A stretch of DNA of 64,000 nt, taken from Xanthostigma xanthostigma. Taxonomy: Eukaryota; Arthropoda; Insecta; Raphidioptera; Raphidiidae. Every line of letters begins with the position of its first letter. The stretch's first letter is position 1. The notes under the pieces are model-generated. The model had not been told where the DNA came from, ran no database searches, and worked only from the letters and a program-made list of their open reading frames with translations. Shown one piece after another: positions 23,134 to 34,020 of the stretch. The stretch covers positions 35,523,108 to 35,587,107 of the forward strand of contig OY754467.1 in the NCBI GenBank assembly GCA_963575645.1, in the 5' to 3' direction. The translations under genes and the position numbers were made by a program.

Positions 23134-23771
23134 GAGCCCGTTTGCCGATCACAGAGGGGAAGCTGTATTTTGCGGCGTGTGGTGAGGAAACATTTTGAAA
23201 CATTCCATTCATAATAGTACACCTAATTATTGTGGTCTATGAGAATTGAATGCTCTCTCTCTATCTTTCACACATGTGAGAAGGATTGACAAAGAGAACC
23301 GAATTATTATATGCCTCGTTATAGTGATATACATACTATTACATGTGTTAGTATACTAACACAGACACGTATAGACTGCAGATATCAAATAGGGATGTGC
23401 TATATTCATTTTATATCCAGAATTACAAAACTTTACAACATATAATTTATCTGCAAAGAAATAGTTTACAAAAAATAGAATTATGTTAAATGTCACAAAA
23501 ATATGGAAAAAAATGTATTGTATATTCATAATAATAACTATAATACAGTACTGTTTGTTACAATTAGGGTTGCCACCTTTTTTTCGAAAAAAAAAGTATT
23601 TTTTAAAAGTTGCAAAAATATAGGACTTTCATTATTTGTTTTATATATTATTTATTTAATTATTTAATTTATGACTGAGTTTCTTTACTCCACAGTGACA
23701 CAACTATTAGCCAACTTATGACCTAACGAATGAGCTATGGAATCTAATACAGTTGCATAAATAAAAATTTG

Positions 23772-24888
23772 AAAAGAAGTTTGACCCTGCAGGCCATCCC
23801 TGTAACTTCCCGCTATTTTCGAGTTCAAAACGCTCAAAAATATATAAAATATAGCAAGAAGTTTATTTTTTAGCTCTTCGAGCCCAAAAAAAAAAACACT
23901 TTGTTACGAAATTTTCGTTCACGATATCTCATGAACAAATGAACCGATTTTGATGCGATTTGCGGTAGTCGACGCAATTTTTTAACCTAAAAAAGTAATT
24001 TATTACAGAAAAATCGATCTCATAGAAATTTTACGAGCAATTTAAAAAAAAAAAACACTTTTTTACAAATTTTTCGTTCATGATATCTCGTGAACAAATG
24101 AGCCGATTTTGATGCGGTTTGCGGCGATCGACGCAGTTTTTTAACCTAAGAAAGTAAATTATTACAAAAAAATCGATTTGATAAGAATTTCACGAGTAAT
24201 TATAAAAAATTACTTTTTTCCTAATTTTTCGTTCACGTTATCTCATGAACAAATGAACCAATTTTGATCTGGTTTGCGGCGATCGACGCAGTTTTTTTAG
24301 CCTAAGAAAGTAATTTATTACAAAAAAATCGATCTGATAACAATTTTAAGAGTCATTTTAAAAAACACTTTTTTACGATTTTTTCGTTCACGGTATCTCG
24401 TGAACAAATGAACCGATTTTGATGCGGTTTGCGGAAATCGACGCAGTTTGTTAAGGAGAAGAGCTGATTAGATTTTGGAATTAATCGGTTTAGTAGTTTA
24501 GAAAATATTTTACAAAAGCAAATTTTAAAAAATTTTTGAAACTTGTTTTTTTAAGATTTCTCAAAATTTTTTGGGGCGAATCGTTTCAAATTTTCAGGAA
24601 GTCTAAGTTCACCAAGTTCACGTCAGATGCCGCAAACCGCGTTTCAGTCGGACACTCCATTCAAAAGATATAAAAGGTTTACTTACATACATACATACAT
24701 ACACACACACCCCCACACACACATACAGCCCTACAGACATCATCGCCAAAATAGTTTCAATAGCTTCCTAGGACCTCAAAACGTCAATATCTGGCGAAAA
24801 CTCGATTTTCGAAAATCGGGGTGAAACCAATAACTTCCCGATTTTTGAAAAAAAATTTTTTTTTTTTTTAAGCGGGAAGTTAATAATA
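23772..24888 (+). repeat. 1.1-kb repeat D with internal ~155-bp tandem units, copy 1
   Basis: Starts aagtttgaccctgcaggcca and the following taacttcccgctattttcg, and ends agcgggaagttaa, so the cttcccgct/agcgggaag ends are inverted. Inside are four tandem units around ttttcgttcacgatatctc and gaacaaatgaaccgattttg, spaced about 155-160 bp apart (near 23916, 24075, 24231 and 24386), then an acat/acac microsatellite. It is nearly identical to 29088-30192. The open frame at 24627 reads through the microsatellite. Confidence 0.75.
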
Positions 24889-27028
24889 AATCAGTTAATT
24901 TACTAGAAATCAATTAAAAAAATGAATGCACACTTTTTATTTTTTTGGTTTTTTAATTCTGAATTTTTATTATGTACATAATTTTATTACAATTCATTCT
25001 TATTTTATTATGTCCACTCATGCGCCTAGGCACAGGTTTTTTGACATTAGCGCGTTATAACTTTAAAAATATTATTTTAGAAAAAAAGTTTGAATTAAAA
25101 GCTGTAGAAAATTTGTAGATTTAAAACTTAAGTCATTAGCATTTTATTGTTTAAACAATTATTAGAAGAGATATGGATCCAAAAGTCAATAAACAAATCG
25201 TAATAGTTGAATAAGTCGTAAACGGTAATATAAGTGATACAAAAAAAAAGTATTGAACAAAAAAGATAGTAAATTTATTTATCTACAATAAAGGTTATTA
25301 CCTTTTTTCGCCTCAAGTGCACGGTTAGGGAGATATAGGCTGAAACGGTTTTTGTCAAAATGGCGGCACTTCCGCCCTCCTAATTTGTAAGGATTTTGTG
25401 CATTTAGGGTCAGTACGTGATACTGAACCTATTTAAGAAAACAAAAAAAAGTTGTAGGATAATGCAGAAAAAAATTCTCTATTACCTGTACTAGTGCCAT
25501 AGTAATTAAAACAGTTTTATTATTTACATCATTTTAATTCAAAATTCTTATTTTGTCATTAATTCTGAATTTTTATTATGTAGGTACATAATTTTATTTG
25601 AATTCATATTTATTTTATTATCTCTTCATAATTAAAATTCTCAATATATTCTATGTGTATAGATGTAAAATTAATCTCTTCCATTTTAATTATGCTGTGA
25701 CAAAATTTTTTTTCTGTTTTGACTTTTCAGATAATTTTTCTTTTACTATTAAATACAATAACTTCCTATTGGAAGTTAAATATCAATATAAATCAATAAA
25801 ATAAGTATTATAGATAAAATATTTACCTATTATATTTGGCAATGTTACATTTTTTCTTACGTACTGCTGACAAAGGTAATCTTGTTTATTTTCCAAGGCG
25901 ATAATCCATGTTGAAACGCTGGACTTCTGTTGGTACAAAGCTGGAAATGAAGTCACTGTGGGCTCGCCTGCTAGCTCACAAAATTACAATAAGAACAAGG
26001 GCTATTGTTCTTTCAAGGTCATCTGCTGGCTCTGAGCAAGAACCAATCTGGAAACGGTATCTTGTAACGTGGGTGACATGAACAAAGGCCCACAAACAAA
26101 CATTATGACATAGTGTGTGTTTGTAAAGATGTCTCGTGTGATGGCAAGGTGACCTCTTAAATGACAAGGAATGATTTTAATACCAACTGTGTAAAATGGT
26201 GTGTGTGTCGTAGCTGCCCTGGGAATGGTGTTGTCACAACAAGCACGTTTCGAACAAAATGGTTGATGTTTAAAATACATTTCCTCTTATAATTGTAATT
26301 TTGTAAGAATTGAACAGTTTTTTATCCTTTTTTATTAAATAATATTGTTCATAACATAAGTAGACAATTTTGAAACTCCCGCTTTGATGCGCTTTGGTGA
26401 GCTGGCGCCATTTCAGCGATGCCAAAAAAAAGTTCGTCAAAAGTACATTTTCATTAATTTTCATGCTATCATGTTGGCATTAAAATTATTCCTTCAGACA
26501 AATAAGAGAAGCTCGAATAGCATTGAGTTTCATACCCCTGGTCAGTCCTGCATTAAAGTTCCGTGTCCCGTATTATAGAAAATGTCCCGCATTATTACGT
26601 GAATTTTACGAGACCCGTGTGGCTATATGAAAAAGACTTTTTTTTGGCTCTTCAAATTCTACCCAAAACAAAGTTTTTTAGTTTAGTCGTTTGGTTTTGG
26701 TGTTCCTATTAATAAAACTTAAAAATATTGATTTCTTTAGCTTTATACCCCGCCCCCCAGAAAAAAAATATCTACGCCCTTGTGTGAAGCGAGCACATAA
26801 TAGCAATTAAGAAAACTAGTAGTGAAATCTAGCGGCAAATCCAGCCTCGTATGCAGCGAACTTTAAATTAAAATCGTTGCAACGAATATATCAAACCACT
26901 ATATAGTATACAACCCAGCCCTAAATTTTAACGGCACATGCCAGCACAGATGATAATTTCAAAAACACCCGTTCTTTCCGTAGTTACAGCACCAGTCAAT
27001 TCAACATATTACGATATTTTTTCATTGC
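24889..27028. other. Interior of the TTAA element, no gene recognised
   Basis: AT-rich with small open frames on both strands (for example 25976-26280 minus and 26384-26578 plus), none with a transposase motif. If an autonomous gene was ever here, I cannot see it. Confidence 0.35.
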
Positions 27029-27345
27029 AGAGCTACGGCTTCCCGTATAAACTGGGTCGTAATTTTGGAAAACAGGCTACGGCATATTTTTTTCTAGTTA
27101 TATTAAGGATCAATCTATGTCCGTATTGTAACAAATTTTTCATTTTTTACTTTGTTAATTAATGGCGAATGCTTTTAAAAGAGACTTTTTACGGTTTTTA
27201 AAATTTTTATAAAAATTTTTCTGCTTAAAAAATTAAAAAAATGGTACAATAGGGACATAGATTGATCCTTAATCTCCATAAAAATAATTTTTCATAATTT
27301 TATCTCTCGTTTTACGATCAGATTTATACGGGACCGCAGACCACT
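27029..27345. repeat. Foldback segment inside the TTAA element
   Basis: Left arm blocks gcttcccgtataaactg and attaaggatcaatctatgtcc recur inverted on the right as cagatttatacgggaccgc and ggacatagattgatccttaat. The arms are about 100-130 bp and imperfect. Confidence 0.6.
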
Positions 27346-27383
27346 GTATTGCATTGAGAAAACCAGGGGAAACGGGCTCTTAA

Positions 27384-27535
27384 CATTTTTTACCCATTAC
27401 AAAAAAAGTGTACAAAAGTTTTCGTCTTACGAATTTTCGATCAGGTCTTACGAATTTTCGATCAGGTCTTACGAATTTTCGATCTGACGCGAGTTTAACA
27501 TTTTTTACCCATTACAAAAAAAGTGTACAACGCCG
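27384..27535 (+). repeat. Minisatellite array, right part
   Basis: Continuation of the 22590-23133 array beyond the TTAA insertion, in the same orientation. It includes two extra copies of the ~22-bp tcttacgaattttcgatcag sub-block. It ends about 70 bp before exon 2 of the FN3-Ig gene. Confidence 0.8.
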
Positions 27536-27602
27536 CTAAAGAAGTATTCACTTCAAAAATTGTACTTCGATCTTAAGCTAACTTAAATCGACATAATTTC
27601 AG

Positions 27603-27982
27603 ACAGACCTTATCCTCCAAGCAAACCTCAGGTGTCGATCGGTCTGAACGAGAGTCAGCCCGACGTGATCACAATTCTATGGACGCGACCACAGAACGAC
27701 GGTGGTTCCCCGATCACCGGTTACCAAGTGGAACACAGACGTATGGGCTCGACCAATTGGGTCAGATCAACGCCAATTCTCGTAACATACACCGATCTAT
27801 CATTGGTCGGACTCGAGCCCGGATGGCGATATCAGTTCAGGGTGACGGCACACAATGCGGCGGGTGCATCCGATCCGAGCGAAGTGTCCGATCCACTTAC
27901 TGTCACCTTCCAGAAAAATTTGGTCACGCCGCCAAGATTCACCGAAGAACTGCACGACACAACGGCGCTTGAGAACGATAAG
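27603..27982 (+). CDS. FN3-Ig gene exon 2: first FN3 domain
   Basis: Acceptor ataatttcag, donor gataag|gtaacg. The frame is entered in phase 1 and left in phase 0. FN3 hallmarks visible: PPSKPQV, ILWTRPQNDGGSPITGYQVE, then LVGLEPGWRYQFRVTAHN and AAGASDPSE. The exon ends at the start of the first Ig domain (VTPPRFTEELHDTTALENDK). Overlapping frames on both strands are shadows. Confidence 0.9.
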
Positions 27983-28437
27983 GTAACGCCCAATGGACTT
28001 ATTTAAAAATAATCTGTGCCTCTTCTTTGCATTTAACATACTGTGACAATACGTGCATTGTTGTATATGCGAGTGTAACGAGACACCACTGGAGGCGGCA
28101 GCAGTGCATTGTTGTCGGCACCGCATAGACAACAATTGTTGCACTAATTGTCATTGGAACCGCATAGAAGCATGCCGAAGCTTGTAGAACGTCGTGGAAT
28201 GTTTCAGAACGCGACTAGACAGGTATATAAACAACGTTTAGTGAGTCAGGCAGGCAGTCAGTGAGTCAGTGTCAGTGACAATGAGTGTAACAATTCGCGC
28301 ATTGTTGTCTATGCAGTTCCGACAACAATGCAAGTATTGTTGTCTACGCGACTCTGAAAACAATGCACCTCCGCCACCTCCAGTGTCAGTATTGTAACGA
28401 GACTTACAATACTGACAAATACGTTTAAAAATTACAG
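27983..28437. repeat. Intron 2 with hairpin-forming cattgttgt repeats, possible solo LTR
   Basis: Five or more copies of gcattgttgt or its complement acaacaatgc form nested inverted repeats. A tatataaac box is followed by tandem agtcagtgagtcagtg. The block running from about tgtgacaatacg (28042) to aatactgaca (28416) has TG...CA-type ends, which would suit a solo LTR. No target duplication was found, so the class is uncertain. Confidence 0.35.
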
Positions 28438-28993
28438 GTCGAATTCCTAGTCCACATAACCGGTACACCGGCACCGAAAGTGTCCTGGTACAAAGACGGA
28501 TTCGAGATATTTTCGAGTCGACGCACGAAAATCTTAACCGAGAACGACCAGAGTATGTTGGTGATACACCAGGCCGCACTGAGCGATGAAGGTGAAATCA
28601 AATGCACGGCGACAAACAGAGCTGGCCACGCTACATGCAAAGCCAACTTAAGCCTCGAAGCACCCCCTAGAATCAGATTACCGCGCCAGTACGAGGACGG
28701 GCTGCTTTTTGAGAAGGACGAGACGATACGATTGAAAGTATCGGTGGCCGGTAAGCCGGCGCCGGAAGTCAGCTGGACACACGACGGCCAAATGCTGAAG
28801 GACGGCGCCCGTTATGAAATTGTCAGCGCCGATAAAGTCGCGTCGCTTAAGATCGCACGAGCAGTTCGCGAGGATAGGGGCGAATATCAAGTGCATGCCG
28901 TCAACAAGCTCGGAGAAGATGTGGCTTCGTTTTTGGTTACTATCACCGATAAGCCGACGCCACCGGGGAAACCCAAGATAGTCATGACGCTCG
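28438..28993 (+). CDS. FN3-Ig gene exon 3: two Ig domains
   Basis: Acceptor aaattacag, donor acgctcg|gtaaca, phase 0 to 1. Ig1 shows VSWYKDG, LVIHQAALSDEGEIKCTATN and RAGHA. Ig2 shows KPAPEVSWTHDGQML and REDRGEYQVHAVNKLGEDVA. Ig1 keeps only the F-strand Cys (about residue 211) and Ig2 lacks both canonical Cys, so neither has the usual disulphide; reduced cytoplasmic muscle Ig domains often do the same. Tail residues TDKPTPPGKPKIV begin the second FN3 domain. Confidence 0.9.
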
Positions 28994-29087
28994 GTAACAA
29001 TTACTATTATTACTATTTCTAAACTCATCAGAATTAGTCGTCTGATCAAAACAGGGGTTCAATAGTATTCAGAACTGTGAGAAAAAA

Positions 29088-29995
29088 AATTTGAAAAGGA
29101 GTTTGACCCTGCAGGCCATCCCTGTAACTTCCCGCTATTTTCGAGTTCAAAACGCTCAAAAATATATAAAATATAGCAAGAAGTTTATTTTTTAGCTCTT
29201 CGAGCTCAAAAAAAAAGTTTTGTTACGAAATTTTCGTTTACGATATCTCATGAACAAAGGAACCGATTTTGATGCGATTTGCGGCAGTCGACGTAATTTT
29301 TTAACGTAAAAAAGTAGTTTATTACAGAAAAATCGATTTCATAGGAATTTTACGAGTAATTTGAAAAAAACAATTTTTTACAAATTTTTCGTTCACGATA
29401 TCTCGTGAACAAATGAGCCGATTTTGATAAGGTTTGCGGCGATCGACGCAGTTTTTTTAACCTAAGAAAGTAAATTATTACAAAAAAATCGATTTGATAA
29501 GAATTTTACGCGTAATTTTTAAAAATTACTTTTTCCTAATTTTTCGTTCACGTTATCTCATGAACAAATAAACCAATTTTGATCTGGTTTGCGGCGATCG
29601 ACGCAGTTTTTTTAGCCTAAGAAAGTAATTTCTTACAAAAAATCGATCTGATAACAATTTTAAGAGTCATTTTAAAAAAACACTTTTTTACGATTTTTTC
29701 GTTCACGGTATCTCGTGAACAAATGAACCGATTTTGATGCGGTTTGCGGAAATCGACGCAGTTTGTTAAGGAGAAGAGCTGATTAGATTTTGGAATTAAT
29801 CGGTTTAGCAGTTTAGAAAATATTTTACAAAAACAAATTTTGAAAAATTTTTAAAACTTGTTTTTTTAAGATTACCTGAAAATTTTTTGAGCCGAATCAT
29901 TTCAAATTTTCAGGAAGTCTAAGTTCACTAAGATCACGTCAGATGCCGCAAACCGCGTTTCAGTCGGACACTCCGTTCAAAAGATATAAAAGGTT

Positions 29996-30029
<34 letters not shown>

Positions 30030-30192
30030 TACAGCCCTACGGACATCATCGTTAAAATAGTTTCAATAGCTTCCTAGGACCTCAAAACGTCGAGATCTGG
30101 CGAAAACTCGATTTTCGAAAATCGGGGTGAAACCAATAACTTCCCGATTTTTGAAAAAACATTTTTTTTTATTTTTATAGCGGGAAGTTAAA
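29088..30192 (+). repeat. 1.1-kb repeat D, copy 2 (intron 3)
   Basis: Same orientation and order as 23772-24888, including the four ~155-bp units, the acac microsatellite near 30001-30030 and the terminal agcgggaagttaa. By eye the two copies differ by scattered substitutions and short indels only. It fills almost all of intron 3. Confidence 0.75.
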
Positions 30193-30258
30193 AATTTAAA
30201 GCTCAGATCACAATGTAACAAACATCAAAAAAGTATTAATATAATATTGCGTTTACAG

Positions 30259-31245
30259 GTAAATCTGCAACTCTACAATGGACGGCTCCAGAAGACGACG
30301 GAGGTTGTAAAATTGGCAGCTATATGATAGAATATTATCGTGTCGGCTGGAATGTATGGTTGAAAGCAGCTACGAGTCGAAAACTTACTACAACTCTAGG
30401 CGATTTGATCGAAGGTTCCGAATACAAATTCCGAATAAAAGCCGAAAATCCGTACGGAGTCAGTGACGCGAGTGAAGAATCTGATACGATCTTCATCCCG
30501 GATCCAAAACGGGGATTGTTTGAACCTTCTCCTCGTGGAAAAAGTGAGACAAGGGACATACCTGAAGAAATACCACAGATTACGAAACGGCGAAGGTTGG
30601 GCGAAAACGCTTCAATATCTTCGTCGAAAAGTTCAGTTGACAGTAGGACAACAAGTCCTCTACCGTCAATATATCCGGAACCGAGACGACCTAAAAGAAT
30701 CACCAACGAACAAAACTTAAGTAGCATAGCTAATGAAAAACAACCCTCTCCTTTGGCCGGTAAAAGAAATGTCACAACGGACACACACATTCTTGATAGA
30801 TCGTCCCTAGCTAGAGAAATATCTTACGGAAGTCCGGATTCGATATTTAAAAGAAATGAGAAAACAGAACCGTTGATTTTCAACAGAAATAAGAGTCCAG
30901 AGCCGAGTTTAAGCCCCCAAGTGTCGTTCAGCAGAAGTAGAAGTCCCAGTCCTAGTCCACGACATGATAATTTAAGTCCTCAGGTTTCTTTCAGTAGGAG
31001 TAGAACTCCAAGTCCAAGCCCTATGAGAACAACACGTGAAACCCTGTCTTTACAAAAATCTTTCAGCAGGAGTAGGAGTCCAAGTCCAAGTCCGATTTTA
31101 TCAAAAGAGCCGTCTTTTGAAAATGGTATGAAAAATCATGAAAACTTATCATCAGATGTACATCAGGATACGGATATGTTACACGGAAGTTCGGAATTCA
31201 TGCTTGTTCTATTTCCGGGACACAATAACTCCCAGAATAAACAGC
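30259..31245 (+). CDS. FN3-Ig gene exon 4: second FN3 domain and Ser/Pro repeats
   Basis: Acceptor gcgtttacag, donor aaacagc|gtaagt, phase 1 to 1. The FN3 hallmarks are LQWTAPEDDGGCKIGSYMIE and EGSEYKFRIKAENPYG. After it the chain is disordered: Ser-rich, with three copies of an SFSRSR(S/T)PSPSP motif at 559-616 that look like kinase-target or SR-type repeats. The last residues before the junction are LVLFPGHNNSQNKQ. Confidence 0.9.
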
Positions 31246-31717
31246 GTAAGTAGTTAATTGTTTAAAATATATCGAGGTACCAAGTTTAACATTCATTCAT
31301 TGAAATATATTTTTATTTATACACAATTTTGTAGACGTAAAAAAATAGCCTCTCTCATAAATATTATTAATAGTTTTTTTTTTGAAGGATTATTTCACAA
31401 CTATACAGACATAAAAAACGGCTATTTTATAAGGGTCATGCAAATAAAATTATGAGAAAAAAAGAAACATTAATGTTGTAAAACAATTGCTGTATATTAT
31501 TTTTTAAGTACTTAGTAATAAATTAGGAATACTATAATAATTTATAAAAGCTAAAACAAAAAAACTACGAGCAAAGCAAAAAAAGAATAGCTAAAAAACG
31601 TTAAATTGAGTTTTTCTATATATAACTTATAAACCATGTGTAATTTTCAACTGGGTAATATTAAACTCTTTTTTTGTAATAAATGATAAAATAATAATAT
31701 CAAAATATCTTTCAAAG
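31246..31717. other. Intron 4
   Basis: 472 bp, AT-rich, ending in atctttcaaag before exon 5. A small open frame in it is not considered coding. Confidence 0.7.
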
Positions 31718-34020
31718 GTCGTGGGAGTACATACAGCGGTGATTACGATCCAGACGAAATTTTGATACCTCCGCCAATGTCTTTGTCAGCTCCAGAACTA
31801 GGATCTGATCCTCCGTACATGGGAACGCTTCGTAATGCCATCAGCTCCACCGAATTATTACACGAAAAAGCCATGGCTCGATTTTATCAAGCTGTAGCTG
31901 CTGAAGAAGCTGAACTCGCTAAGCGCAGAGCAAGTATGTTAGCTTCAGAAGTTCCACGAATACGAATAAACTCGCTCGAAGACGAAGACAACATCATCAA
32001 CTTGGAACGCAGACATTCATTGCGCAGGAGGTTATCCGGCGGAGGAGTAGCACAATTATGGCAGAAACGTTTGAGTTTAAAAACTCCCGAAGAACTAGCA
32101 GAAGTTATGGACACAATTCCGAAGTTATCGCCGCAACGCGATGAAAAAGTACTGGTGCGACAGAGATCTGCTTCCGAAGAAAAGGAAGAAGAAGTATTCG
32201 AACAAGTGCGTCAAAAAATGGCTTCAAAGAAATTAGAAGATCGCGAGAAGAGTCCGCCTGAAAAACAGTCGTCTATCGAGATTGCCGACGAAGACAAGTG
32301 GGAAGAGGAAACAGTGGAAAGCGAAAGTGGAGGAATTGACGAACTCAGTTATGAAGAGAGCATATCTGTATCCGAAACTGACGAGGACGAAGAGGAAGAA
32401 GAAGATTTCGACGAAGAAGAAGAATTAGAGGAGGAAGAATCTGAAGACGAAAGAATGCTTGAGGATTTAGTGCCACCGCATATATCTACTGTTGAAGAAG
32501 AAACGTACCATCCAAGATTAATGATTTCTCGCGAGCCTGTAGTTGTTATCACTCCTCCGGAGAATATCGATGCTCCATTTGAAATTCTCAATAAACCTTC
32601 ACCGCTGCCCGATCCAAATTTCGTACCGAAACCGATACTCAAACGTCGCAGTTCTCAGGAAGAAGGTGCAATAACAAAAAATGCAAAGAAAGTCGCTCCT
32701 ACTAAACCGGCGCGAAAATTCTTTCTTTCAAGAGATAAGACTTCACCCCCGCGCGAAAAATCACTGTCGCCATTACCACCTCATCCAAAAGCGGACGTGA
32801 ACAGAAGAAAAAATAGTTTGACTGAACCGGACGACATCGAATACATTGATAATATAATAAAAGACATAGAAGCGAAATCTAACGCCGAACCGAAGAAAAA
32901 TTCACCGTCGTCGACTCCAACCAAACAAGAAGCAACTGTAATGAGCGGTTGGGGTCAAGAAGCTGTACTGATCAAACAACAAACCGCGCGGCCTGTAGTT
33001 GTACAGACTGCGCGAGAGATGGAGTTGAAGAGGCAGTTAGAGGCGCGCAGAAGTTCAATCGAGGAAGCCAAAGTCGTTATAGATCACTACTCGTCCATCA
33101 TTAACGAGTTAGGTAGACCTAAGCGACAGCCTCCGCCGTTGCTATTAAGTCACGAGGCGCTTAAAGCCGCCGCAGAGTCGCAAGAAAATTTAGACGAAGA
33201 CGATGACACTGCTAAACCTGTCGAAGAAAAACCAAAAACACAAGAAAATGCTATCAAACAAAATTACTTAACTAGAACTGAAGTAACTAAATCAAACTCG
33301 ATTTCGCAAGAAGTTAAACCTATAACGCCAAAGCCAACACTAATAATGCCGGAAATAACTCCTGTACTTCCAAAATTAGTAATGCCAGAACCTAAGCCAG
33401 TAACGCCTGAACCAAAATCGCCGAGTCCAATACCAAAACCGCCCACACCTGAACCAAAACAATTAGCTCAAAAAAGACACACTGAAACGCCCGACAGACG
33501 TGTTGACCTAAAACAGATTTCTTCCACAAAACGTCCCTTAACACCTTCGAAAACTGTTGAGCCGAAATATGACGAAAAGCCTAAAAAACACGTGAAACCC
33601 ACGACAAAAGATGAAGAATTGATGTTAATAAAATCTTTGGAAAAACCAAAAGCTAAAGTAAAAAGGCTCTCACGACCCACGACTCCCGCAATACCGGATG
33701 CTGTACGACGACCGATGACACCGGAAGTTGTTGAACGACCGGTGACACCGGAAGTCGTGCGACGAACGGTGACATCGGAAGTTGTGCGACGACCTCTGAC
33801 ACCTAATCAAGAACAGTTGTTGGCACAGGCTGAAGATAATGTCAAGTCGACTGTAAGTTATTTAACTGATGTTGCTATATTTATGGTAGCCTGTTGGTTT
33901 TATCTGTTCAAGAGCGAATTGCTAGCGATTCCGCCCCTAGGACTCATGTTGTACAGACACATCAGCGAAGGCGTCCAGAAATTTATACCAAGGTGGCTCA
34001 GACGAAATCAGAATCAATGA
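31718..34020 (+). CDS. FN3-Ig gene exon 5: low-complexity tail and membrane anchor
   Basis: Enters in phase 1 (completing Arg670) and stays open for 766 further codons to the TGA at 34018-34020. It holds charged coiled-coil-like stretches (ARFYQAVAAEEAELAKRRA), a Glu/Asp run at about 893-916, Pro-rich KPVTPEPKSPSPIPKP-type repeats and four RRPxTPEVV-like repeats near 1330-1360. At the very end come two short hydrophobic segments, VAIFMVACWFYLF and LLAIPPLGLMLY, followed by a basic tail. This looks like a tail anchor or hairpin insertion into an internal membrane. Codon third positions and length make it clearly coding; antisense frames here are shadows. Confidence 0.9.

Larger units (their letters stand above)
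23134..27379. mobile_element. 4.2-kb TTAA-targeted element inserted in the minisatellite
   Basis: Inverted ends are gagcccgtttgcc (23134 on) and ggggaaacgggctc (ending 27379). TTAA flanks both sides (23130-23133 and 27380-27383). Removing the element and one TTAA rejoins gacgcgagtttaacattttt, exactly the sequence of an intact minisatellite unit, which identifies it as an insertion with TTAA duplication. That is typical of piggyBac or Kolobok elements. No transposase was recognised inside; the interior holds other repeats (23772-24888, 27029-27345). It is probably non-autonomous and lies within intron 1 of the FN3-Ig gene. Confidence 0.75.
18496..34020 (+). other. Gene: FN3-Ig-Ig-FN3 muscle-type protein with C-terminal membrane anchor (5 exons, 1436 aa)
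   Basis: Exons 18496-18580, 27603-27982, 28438-28993, 30259-31245 and 31718-34020 total 4311 bp, exactly 1437 codons with the stop. All introns have GT-AG borders and matching phases. Predicted order: a basic N-terminus starting MGNAQGK, FN3 (about 33-125), two I-set Ig domains (about 139-325), FN3 (about 326-420), a Ser/Pro-rich tail with three SFSRSRSPSPSP-like repeats (about 559-616), an acidic run near 893-916, Pro/Thr-rich TPEPK and TPEVV repeats, and hydrophobic segments at about 1387-1400 and 1404-1415. There is no signal peptide. Domain style resembles titin, myosin-binding protein C and unc-89 families, suggesting a sarcomere- or membrane-linked scaffold; that role is inferred. Extra cassette exons in the 9-kb first intron cannot be excluded. 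Confidence 0.8.

Noticed and set aside
24627-24824. Frame with tyrosine/histidine/threonine runs
   Set aside because: Translation of the acat/acac microsatellite inside repeat D.
30335-30790. Antisense frame of 151 codons over exon 4 of the FN3-Ig gene
   Set aside because: It lies opposite clear FN3 and Ser/Pro-repeat coding and shows no domain; a shadow.
32349-32642. Antisense Ser-rich frame over exon 5
   Set aside because: Poly-Ser is the antisense image of the Glu/Asp-rich stretch on the plus strand.
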